64,000 nucleotides of DNA, from the NCBI RefSeq assembly GCF_022605725.1, contig NC_065550.1, positions 7,688,001-7,752,000 on the forward strand, given 5' to 3'. This document shows positions 34,001 to 46,000 of the stretch, one piece after another. Every line of letters starts with the position of its first letter. The first letter of the stretch is position 1. Position numbers and translations under genes: made by a program. Under the pieces are notes generated by a model, which was not told where the DNA came from, searched no databases, and saw only the letters and a list, made by a program, of their open reading frames with translations. Source of the stretch: Anthonomus grandis grandis. Lineage: Eukaryota > Arthropoda > Insecta > Coleoptera > Curculionidae.

Positions 34001-37000
34001 TTGTTGAGAACTACGACGAATTGACACATTTGGATCATTATCAATACTATGCTGCACAGCAGCTATCGCTTGTTGCGTGGGCACTGTATGGCGTCTTACG
34101 GGATGCGTATTGTCGACTAGAATAAAAGTATTGCGAAAACGATCAACAGTTTCTCGAATTAATCTCTCTGAAGGACGATTATGAGCACCATAAAACTCAC
34201 GTCGATATTCGAGAAACGCCCGATGTGTTTCTCGAATAGAACCATGTCTTTCAAAATAAATTTGAACAATTTGGAAACGTTGCTCCGGCGTGAGTATGTT
34301 CATAATGAATTGCCAAACCAAACTAATCTAAAAATAACCCAGAACTGTCAGGTCGGCTGTCATAAAAAACAGTGTTGCCAAATGAAAGTTCTCCGCCTCT
34401 AAAAAAAACACCCTTTATATGCACAAAGATAACCTTTCTACCAATGTTAAGTTAAAATTAGGAGATTTATAAGTTTTAGCTAGTTTTTATTATTGCAATG
34501 TATTCAAAACACATCAAAAGAAAACAGTTTGCAAAAAGTTCGCTGTGCCAAAAATGATAACGCCTTTACTTAAAGCATTCAAGTGGTTAAATCTTAAAGA
34601 AATGTAACTAATGCACCTCTCTACTCTTACTTACAAAATTGTATTATCACGTAACTCTCGCATAACTTTTTATTAAATTTGTGTGCACACTAGACTGGTC
34701 CACATACGTGTAACTGCAATAGCCTTGTCATTTCTAAACATAAGACTGCTAAGTTTATCTAAATACAAGCATGGGTTTCTTTGAAATAAATCTACATTAG
34801 CTATTTAATAACAATTGTCCAGTTTGTTCAAAAAGTTCATATTTTTTTAATTAGAAAAAACAGGTTGATGTAATATATACAGACATGGAATCAGGGAAGC
34901 CAGATCTGATGTTATTAGTTCCTGTGGAGTCCCCAAACGATCCAATTTAGGAACTGTTTTAGCTTTAATTCGTATTAATGGTATGTGGTCGGTTACTGGA
35001 ATATCGCAGTTGTTTTAAAATATACAGTCTAATTTTTACTACAGATGATTGCGTTTGTTTACAAAATAATTTGAGTACTATGACACAAATTGCTTAACTT
35101 TCAATATTAAAAAGTGTTGTGCAATGTCTCTTACTCTGAATAGAAATGTTACATCATATACCTAAGCATTGATGGTAAACAGTTTGTGAGTTCAGAAAAA
35201 TAGAGAGATTTGAGACTGATAATGGACAGTAATAGTAGTAATACACAGTATAAGTAATATATTTCATAAAAATTTCTTATTACCACCGCAAAATCAATCA
35301 TCTTCAAAAATTTGTATATTACCACCGCTTACTTTTGAAGGAATTTGAGACATGATCCTTCGAAAACCGGCGAATAAAAACTTATCTTGTTTATATGTAA
35401 GTGTTCCCAAATAAAATCAATTTTCCAGAATTTCTCCCTTTCTTTGTAAATAATGGAAATACAAGGCAAAAAAAAACCTTTCCACCTGGAATTTCCTAAA
35501 ACGAATAATTATAAGAATTGACCAATTTATAAAATATTTTGATACTTTTGCTAGTGACTTTTGGAAATGACTAGTTTAAAAACCTTCAAAAAAATTGAGG
35601 ATAGACTTTTTACTTCCCAGAATCAGATCCAATAGGCAGTGGAATTAGTGTATATTTGACCCTCATTCGTTTATGTAATTGTTTAGGAATCCTTCATCGT
35701 CTAGTTATGGTTTAAATAACTATAATTTTAAGTAAAACGTTTTTCATCAATCATTTTGAAATTCTTATATTCAATTTTTATTAATTTCTATGTCTTATAA
35801 TATTAAATTATGCAAACTAATCTTTTGCCTTTTGTCGCAACCATTATACAGCGCCGTCTTGTATAATTGTTAAACTATTTATATACAAATCGTGTTCAAG
35901 CGAAGTATACACGCAGTACCGAAATATCACTCTTTCTGTACTCATCTAATACGATACCGCCCGCGTCCTTCCGGATTCGAGACACGTTGTTATTTTCAAA
36001 ACTTACTCCAGAACTACGAGCTGTATAGGTTACCTTTCCGAGAATTAAGTGAATAGACTTGATAGACTCTTTATAGTTACGATTTTAAAATATTAAAATA
36101 GCGTCCTACGGGATTTTTATAGTTCCTAAAATTATATACCGGGTGACACAGAAAAAAGGGAACACTTAATAACTTTTTTATTTTTCAACATATTAAACAA
36201 ATGAAATTTGGTATGTCGATAGAATAGTTATAAGAGCATCTTTTGACATATTCTGAAAAGTGAAAATGGTGTTATAAATGGTTGAAAGGATACTAAATGA
36301 AAATATTTTGCATTTTCAGTAAAATGGAGTGCCTCACTTTTGCAGTTCGAGAGTAGCTCAAAGAATGCTTTCCAGGGACGTGGATTGGAAGACGCGGTCA
36401 ATTGAATTGGCAGAATTGAATGGCTAAACCTAACTCCATTGAATTTTTCATTTTAAAAACAACGTTTATTAAACTTACACCTCGAAATGCATGAAAACCA
36501 TGAAAATATTCATGATTTTAAAGATCGAATTGCTTGGACATTTAAAGGTTTTAGCGAAGAAGAGGAAAGAAGAAGAAATTCTGTGCCGAAATTCGCGAAA
36601 ATAATGTGTCGCACGTTGGGGAATCCCATTTTACATATCAAAATTAGCTAGAGGTGATTAGCTGATTGACAAAACCTTATTAAATGCAAAATTAAACTTT
36701 CTCCAGTATATATAAATGTTGGTTCATTTTAAAATGAAAGCACCGTATAATCTTCTATGAAAACGTTCTCGCTGTTTATTTTTTTGATTCTTTTTCTCTA
36801 TACTTACAAATTTTTACTTCTCTATCTGTTAATTCTTTCATTGAAATTTTTGGCCTAAATAAGAAAATTAATATAGGAAATAACGAATTTTTAGGAAAAA
36901 ATATTTCAAGTTTTAAAATATTAATGTATAGTCAGTGTTTTTATTCTTACTTGAAGGAGCAATTAAGGAACCGCAAACAATATAGGATTTTTTCAACGAC

Positions 37001-40000
37001 CAAAATTAATGCTTTTAATTTGGTTTTTTTTATTGTAATAGTTTACTTGACTAATTAAACTGCTTTGAACTGGTTGAATTTTTTTTTTATAAAAAAAAAC
37101 TTATTGGTTATAACAGATTGCGAATTGATATTGAATTATTAATTTGTAACTGTAATGTTTTTTCGAAATCCGTATTCATTCCAATTCCAAAAAAATAACG
37201 ATCAAATCGATGGAGTGAGTATAGACTAAGTTGTGCCTGTTAAAATTATTTACGGGAGGATAAGATCCAAATGTCAGGCAGATTTGAATGAAACTTAATT
37301 AAGATTTAGAAACACTTTGGGAATTAGAGAGGCACTGTTTACTCTGAATATATTACTAAAAAAATATTGTGTCCAGCACAAAGACATCTTTGTGTGTTTT
37401 GTTGATTACAAGAAGTCCTTCGGCAGAGTAAAACACAGACAGCTTATTCATTCACTTATTCAGACATCTTAAAGAACATTTACACTAGAGACAGAAAACA
37501 GCAGTATGACTGAACGGAAAGCTTACAGAAAAAATCCTAATTCTATGAGGTGTTAGACAGGACTGCATACTATTACCACTACTTTTTAACATATATTCAG
37601 ACAAAATCTTTAAATGGGCTACTAAAAAACAAGAAATAGGAGTATAAATTAATGTAGAATATCTAAATTCCATACGATATGCCGACGACACTGTCATCCT
37701 AACTGACAAGCTAGAAGACCTGCATCATCTTCTAAACTCTGTAAACAAATAACAAGAAATGGGGCTCAACATAAATATCAATAAGACAAAATTTATGATC
37801 TTCAGTTTACATCAATCACCACATCCTAATGATGCAATATACAGGGTGTCCGGAAAAAGGAGACCAAAATAATGCGACTTTCGTTATGCCATTTTTTATT
37901 TGGGCGCTCGGTATTCAATATACAGGGCGTCAAAATGAGAAATATAAAATCGTTTTTTTTTAAGTAAGTCGAGTGTTTCATAAGATATTAAATTAAAATT
38001 TGGTGTGAGGGGGTTTTTTGCAACGAGTAATTGAAATCCGTTCACGGATTCGCTATACCTTGCAGAGGGCGCCACCTGCGGTATATTGCATGTGTTAAAA
38101 ATACCAAAACTTTTTGTACCCCTGTATAATAAAGTTCTAGTAAATAATTCTAATTATCCAATCTTTTCTTGTAAAAAAAAGAATTCTTAGTAAATGTCGG
38201 CCTGAGAATCCGTTTATTACATATCTTAATTTTAAAATCTAGATACATTTTAACAAGTTAACAAAATAAACGTAAATTATTTTTTCTAAATTACTTATTA
38301 TAATAAAACATAGAATAATGACCCTAAATTATTTGCTCTATATGACCTCCATTCATTGGTATACAGTGCATTTTTTTTATCTCGGGTCATAGGGTTTTAC
38401 GTGTAATATTTTCAACCCCATGTCACAACCTGTTCTATTTAATCGATAGGATTGAAACTTGGAACAAGTGAAGTTTAAGTTAACAGACTTTAAAAAATCC
38501 CATTATTTTGCAAAAAAAAATTTGGGAGAAACCTATTTAAAATACGTTTTTCTGATGAAAAAGTTTGCTTTTTCTGCACCTCGTAACCTTCATTACCTTT
38601 ACACTTCAAAGCAGATAGACAAATATCTGACAGTGACACAAAATAATTTCCTCAAAATCTCAAAAATATATTTTCAAAAATCAACAAAAAACAAATAAAA
38701 CCTTTCAAATAAATTGTTCAAAGTGACCTCCAAATTGAGCCAAACAAAAGCCCAGACAGTTGTAGAAATATCTTTAACATTTAGGAGCTGCCGGGGAGTA
38801 ATGGTACGCGAAGCCTCGATAATTCTATTACGAAGTTCTTCGATATTGTTGGGTCTGCCTCTAACAATATCAAACACTATCGATGATAGACAGCCCCAAT
38901 AAAAGTTATCAAAAGGCGAAAGATCGGGCCTTCGCGCCGGCCATTTAAATGGCCCAAAACGTCCAATCCAGGGTCCTGGGAACGTGGCATTCAAAAACTC
39001 GGTAACAGTCGCTGCACTATGAGCGGGGGCTCCATCATGTTGAAAAAATATCCTGCCATTTTGAACAGCGTTTCCTAATGCGTGAATGACCTGCACCTGA
39101 AGTAATTCTAAATATTTTGCAGTATTCAGGCTACCCTCTATGAAAAATGGAGCTTATACGCTTGACGCCCATATTCGAGTTTTGTTTGTTGACTGTACCG
39201 TTTGTACAGAAAGTACTTCGTCTCGAACGTACTCGTCTGAAAATAGTATTTTGTTTGTAATTGTGGGGTCGTTGTTAATTCGTTCCATCCACTGTTCACA
39301 AAACTGCATTCTAAGAAAATAATCATTAGGCAAGAGTTCTTGAACATTTCTAACTTTAAAAGATTTGTATTTTTCTTTTCTGATTGCCTTATAGCAACTA
39401 CTCCTACTTTTTCCGGTAACTTCAGCAAACTAGTAAGACTTATTTGTTGGATTTTCGTCAACGGCCAAGCATACCTCCATTTTAAATTCTTCGTCTACTA
39501 CAGTTTCGGTTCTTTTTCGTTTTAAGTGAGAACTGGCGATGCATCCAATCGTAATAAATTTTTCATGAAACCGTTTTACAGTTGATCTAGACGGGACGGT
39601 TAGGATAAGACACGGCAAAATTATCTACCACTTCTTGCGCCGACATTCCTCTAATGTAGTTTGAAACCATCTCAATACGTTCCTCCGTAGTGTAAATCGA
39701 CATTTTAAAGAGTTTTTGAACAATTTCAATGGAGCAATTTAAAAATTATTTTATGTCACTGTCAGATATTTGTCTACCTGCTTTGAAGTGTAAAGGTAAT
39801 CAAGGTTACGAGGTGCAGAAAAAGCAAACTTTTTCATCAGAAAAACGTATTTTAAATAGGTTTAAATTTTTCTGTTAACTTAAACTTCACTTGTTCCAAG
39901 TTTCAATCCTATCGATTAAATAGAACAGGTTCTAACATGGGGTTGAAAATATTACACATAATACCCTATGACCCGACATAAAAAAAATGCACTGTATACA

Positions 40001-43000
40001 TACGAGCCCTATTTATTAAAGAAAATCTAAGGCTTTGAAAAATATTTGGTTACAACCTGAAATGCTCTTCAGCTGGAATAATTATTTCCCTTAAATGATC
40101 CTCGTTTACACTCGGAACCATATACACTAAGTCTTTTATACATTTCCAGACTGAAAAACCCAAAGGTGTAAGGTCGGGCGAATGGGGTGGCCACGGAACA
40201 GGACCATTTCGACCCCGACCAATCCAGCGATTAGGAAATACTTGATGTAAATAGTTCCTAACATGTATAGCAAAATGAGTCGGAGCACCATCGAGTTGAA
40301 ACCAAAGATTTTGTCTTAAATTTAGAGACAAATCATTAAGCAAATCAGGTAGTATTTCTTGTAGAAACAACAGAAATGAATCACCAGTTAAATTACCTGA
40401 AATTAAAATTTATTTGATGATGTGTCTCAACTATGGCCGTAGGATTCTCATCAGCCCATATGTGTGCGTTATGGATATGTGTCATGCCGTTTCCCGTGAA
40501 CGTGGCTTCGTCAGTAAACAGAATCGTCCTTATAAAATCCACATTTCTATTATTCATTTCACATAACCATCTACAAAAAGCAAATCATGCTTTGGGACCG
40601 TCAGATCGCCAAATATTTTTCAAAGCCTTAGATTTTCTTTAATAAATAGGGCTCGTATGTATATACCAATGAATGGAGGTCACGTAGAGCAAATAATTTA
40701 GGATCATTATTCTATGTTTTATTATAATAAGTAATTTAGAAAAAATAATTTACGTTTATTTTGTTAACTTGTTAAAATGTATCTAGATTTTAAAATTAAG
40801 ATATCTAATAAACGGATTCTCATGCCGACATTTACTAACAATACTTTTTTTACAAGAAAAGATTGGATAATTAGAATTATTTACTAGAACTTTATTATAC
40901 AGGGGTACAAAAAGTTTTGGTATTTTTAACACATGCAATATACCACAGGTGGCGCCCTCTGCAAGGTATAGCGAATCCGTGGATTTCAATTTCTCGTTCC
41001 GAAAAACCCCCTCACACCAAATTAAAATTTAATATCATATGAAACACTCGACTTACTTTAACAAAAAGAGTTTATATTTCTCATTTTGATGCCCTGTATA
41101 TTCAATACCGAGCGCCCAATTAAAAAATGGCATAACGAAAGTCGCATTATTTTGGTCCATCCTATATATGGACGGAACATTGATCTCCTTTTTCCGGACA
41201 CCCTGTAGATTATGTCACCAAACATTTAGTGATAGAGAAATTATGGGTAGAAGAGACACACTTCAAACAACATTCCAAACGTTGAAACCATTATTCTGCA
41301 ATGATAATCTGAACATAAAAGTACGCCAGAGAATGGTAAAATCTTGCATATAGTCAGTTAATTAATGCCGTTACATATATATGCATATAGTCAGTTAATT
41401 AATAACAGTTAATCGGTTAGAAGCGTTCCAGAGTTAATTATCCCGGCTAATGCTGAGACAGCTATGGAGACCAATGAAATGGTACTAAACAGGACCGACG
41501 CAACACAGGAAAATCTCATATCTCGGACATGTCTTTAGAGGAGAGCGATCCTACAATGATGATCCTACACTGATCATTATGGGAAAAGTGGACAACATGT
41601 AGAGGAGTTGGAATAAAGCAGGCGTCCTGGTTGAGGAACATCCGTAGCATATACCGGTATACGCAGAGGAACTATTCCGATTGGCGCAGAATTGAGAAAG
41701 ACTTGCCCAAATAATGGCCAACGTCAGGGAGACCTGATAGGGCACTTGAAGAAAAATAGTATTTCTTTTGTTTAAAGATAGTCTATTATTATAGACTCGA
41801 TTCTATGGCTATCACAAAAAATATTCACAATGACAGTTCAATTCTTTGGCGTCTTGAACGTTCAATTGTATCCCGAGTTGGTACAGCCACATTTAAAATC
41901 AGCTGCCTAAAATTACACAATATAGTAAATGATGCAGAGTGTCTGTATACAACGCCCAACTCATCTTTTTGGTTGATCTCTGTAGGCTTAGTGCCTTTTA
42001 AAAATAAATTTGAAGTAACACAAAAAAAAACATTGACTCACTCATATGATTGTTAAACAATATTATGTACTGTACAACTGGATGTAAATGGGTGAAATTT
42101 TGGTGGATACTTGTCAAATACTATTTACTAGAGAGAGTTCCAGATAATCCATTTAAATTCGTTGAAGAAAAACACCAAAGTCAGTAATTTGTTTGTTGTT
42201 AATGTTGAATGTATTTAGTGAGCTCACTGTGAACGGTCTGATGGACCTGAAAACGAAGACCGCAATGAAGAATCCTTGAATAGGCTACTGAAAGGCAAGG
42301 GTTATATGGACTTCTTATACCATTGCTGTAAGTGCTATATGTCATAACAGTCAAGCCGTTAAGAAATCCCAACTTTTAGAGCCTGAGTAACTAAACAAGG
42401 CTTTAACTGTTAATAATAAAAATAATTGCAAATGTGCCTTAAATAGAAGGATGCCTCAGCCGTAGCTGTTTTTAAATATTTAGTATCCTGGTAGTAGACA
42501 CGTCGTCCAAGTAATGTTTTACATATTCATGTTATGCAAGCCTTTCTATTTTGAATTTATATTTCGGCATGTAAGCAAATTATTTCCTTTTAAAAATAAT
42601 GTAGACATTTTGTCGATTAACTTTAAATATAATTCTTACTATGAGACCTCAGCACAGAATATAAATGTTCTTATCTGAGCTTTGATAGTCATACCTGAAT
42701 TCTCACCGTAATCATGACGGCAGTTTAATGGGATATGACAGCAGATATACAAGAATAGCAGCACACAATTTTAAAGGTATTCCAGAATATTACTGTAGAA
42801 ATGTTCAAAAGCATTGCTGTCAATAAATTACCAGACCCAGAAAATGTGTTGGAATGAATTCATTTTAAACAGAGTTTTGTAAATGATGCCAATGTTTCCA
42901 TTGTCTCATTTGAGAAAGTAAAAACAAACATTATAAGAAAATAATGTGACCTTGACATTTTGTTAATTAAACTAAAATATTTCACATTTTTGCCCGCTAA

Positions 43001-46000
43001 TGACTGCATTTTTTTGTTACAAAAGCAAAAAGTTAGTATTCTCTTTATTCTAGGCCATATAATGGAAAATTTTGTCTTATTATCTGTCATCTAAATTGAT
43101 AAATTAATAATGAATACCGTATAATGTTTATTGAAATATATCAATAAAATTAAAACTTAACTAGTATTTACCTGCAAAAAATGTTTAGCAGCCTGCTTGT
43201 ACTTTCTTGTAGCTAATTCTGCCAAACCAGCAGCACACCTCAGCTTAGAAAAAATTATTGGATTGCTGTCCTTAGCTTGAGATTCTGAAAAATCCGGTGT
43301 CCCCTCCGCCTTAGCAACATAGCTGAGCACATGCGACCAGTTTTGCAAATAAACGGACACCTTAATGACATTAAGACACATATTGACCACATGTTTGCCA
43401 CTAGTACAGTAATCCCTTGCTCTAGAATAGCATTTCAGGGCATTAGATAAATCTCCACAATCTAAGTAATGGTCTCCCAAGTCATCATGACCACGCCTAA
43501 TGCTTTCTTTAATTGAATTGCTTTTGTAGTTTTTTAAGTCATTGTCGAGTTTTTCAAGTTTTAGGGCAGCTTTTTTTAGTCGGGTTTCGATCCACATATT
43601 GTCTATAACAGGTATGTCTTGAGAAGCAGATGGCGCTGCTACGTCAGGGACGTTTAAGGTGCTGGTAAGTTCTCCTAGTCTTTGATGCAATCCCTAATTA
43701 AAAAAATTTTAATAAAAATTTGCCCTTAAAATGATTGGGGTGCTTTAAAAAACAAAAGTTACATTTACAATACTCCTTGTTTCTCAAAAGTTTTAAAGTG
43801 TAGTATAACTATTGAAATTGATAATGATCAGGATTTAAATCAAATATAGAAAAGTGAAATCAGTCATTGTCCTTAAAGCTAACATGCCTTTATTTCTAAA
43901 TGAAATTCTACTAAAAATACTAAACACAATGCTATATATAATAAATTGCTTAATATCGGAAATTGTTAAAGAAGATTTAAGACATAGAAAAAAAAATGTC
44001 TAAAACAATCAAACTTACATACTAATCCCAGTCTTAAATTGAGGCACCAATCATTGATGTAGCAAAAGTGACAGGTTGGATTAAACACAGTGTGCATTGC
44101 ATGGTATAAGGGTGCCTTATAATATGTAACAATAAATTATACCAAGATAATGGAAAACAATGGATTGAGCTGTATTGCATTTAATCTAGCAACAAAAAAG
44201 ACTGTAAAGGAGAACAGCCATAATATATACAAATTTAATAAGAATTTTAGATCCAATCAATATACATTGAGACTTAAAGTGGCCCACTTGTTAGAGATGA
44301 CCTAATTACCCCAACAGAGGGAAGCATAAAGTACCAATACACCTGGAACCCAAATACTTTACAACCTGCTCTCAACAGAATCAGCCAGATCAATGTGACA
44401 CTCCTAAAGTGTATTGATACAAAGAAATATGATCTGTCTTAAAAATGACAGGAAGTAACCATGGAAAACAAGGTGGTTAACTTGTTAGAGAAATACCTTT
44501 ATACAACATGAATCACAAAATCATTGATCTACTAGGTTCCTACCTAAACTCAAAAGATCTTTTTAGAAAAATAACACCAGCCAGAAAGACACTGGAGTTC
44601 AAGAGTCTATATTGGGTTCCCTATTTTTTTAATATATCTTTAAACAATATTCCCCTAGTTAAGGAAAATGAACAATATATTTTGTTTGCTGAAAATATAT
44701 CTTTGATAATTATAATTATCTTTTGCCTTTGTGTCAGTATTTAGATAACAAAGGTTAGTTTGGGCTCAGGTTTACCTTGATTTCTGAAAAGCTTTTGACC
44801 AAATTGACTTTGTTAACCTTTTTTATAAGCTAAAATCTTTTGGTTTTCGAAGGATAGAGTTACTTTACAAATGTTAATTACAAAGTCATCAACAATGCGT
44901 AAAATATGAAGACTTTAAGTCTCATGTATATAAAATTTGTAAAGGAATAGTAGCAAGGCGCTATTGGCACCTCTTCATTTTTTTTATTATTATTATTTTC
45001 CCAAAATCTGTTTCAACTGCAGCAAAATTAATTCTGCTGCAAAAATAGATAGTGTGATACTGATAATGCCTGCCAGTAACTCTTGGAAATTGGTGCAATG
45101 TCAATAAGCTTTATTTAACTATTAATAATTGCTCTAGTCTATCATTTTCTAGGAAATACATATGGTCAAAATTAGAATGTGGGGTTCTAATTTGATATGC
45201 GATTTATAACTGCCAAACTGATGATGTTGAGTGCATTTGGAGGAAGTTTATGTATCTCTGGTTTAGGACAGCGCCTTTCTGCCAAGACTTTATTATATCC
45301 TTAGAAAATAGGAGAGGAATTACTTCAGTAAAAAATTCTTATATAACCTAATTCATAATAAAGTTGATTGTCACAGCCTTTTTGGTTATAATAAATTTTT
45401 GACTTAAATTTCAACATAAAATGGATATGCATTTTTTAGCACATCATTCATCACTCAGTGGGTAATTAACAGATTTAATAAAGAAAAAGAAACAATTAAA
45501 ATCATTGCTTGGGTCTGACAGTTATTATGTTATTATGATAGAATTATTGATGAGCTGAAAAGACATAACTCTACCACATTTCAAAGTGATAAAAATAATT
45601 GAACTGTTGCCACAATACCATATAATCCTACCTTCACAAAAGGCTTTGATAGAGTTTTTAGACACTACTTTAAGACTTAGGTGTAAGAATGGTGTATTAA
45701 AGTTTGGCCAAGATAAGAAAATTCTAGGAAACCCAAAATATCAAATGAAAACAGACTTTTCATTAATGAAAAATCTAGGTTCTATGAGATCAATTGTAAT
45801 AATTGTGATAAGAACTACATATGGTAAACAAGAAGATCAATTAAAGTCAAGATTTATAGAACATGTAACTCATGAAATATGAAAGAGTTGAAAAGACAAG
45901 TTTAAAATTAGTAAAACCAATTAATGGCAATCAAAAATTAGATGCATATTAAAGTTTAGCAATATTCAGAAAACAAAAAACTATTCTCAATAGGCCTTTA

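Larger units (their letters stand above)
37840..41207 (-). mobile_element. Long-TIR mariner-like element inserted in the RTE-like relic (outer)
   Basis: TACAGGGTGTCCGGAAAAAGGAGA at the left is inverted at the right (TCTCCTTTTTCCGGACACCCTGTA). The arms are about 530 bases (to about 38360 and from about 40665) with an extra inner TACAGGGCGTC copy at 37919. RTE coding sequence continues on both sides. A second element sits inside (38362-39996), and the transposase remains only in part. Confidence 0.9.
37330..41760 (+). pseudogene. RTE-like endonuclease-reverse transcriptase relic, split by a mariner-like insertion
   Basis: Left part 37370-37839: [14 protein letters not shown], then LRGV-like and [46 protein letters not shown] and MGLNINI in shifting frames (catalytic YADD intact at about 37677). 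Right part 41208-41740: [16 protein letters not shown], then [10 protein letters not shown] and a C-terminus ending EELFRLAQN and MANVRET, the usual end of this beetle-abundant RT family. The two parts are one element separated at a TA by the insertion at 37840-41207. Confidence 0.75.

Noticed and set aside
45586..45882. 98-codon open frame in CSN1 intron 2
   Set aside because: No motif, no splice context, codon use like the AT-rich surroundings. Listed only as part of a gap.
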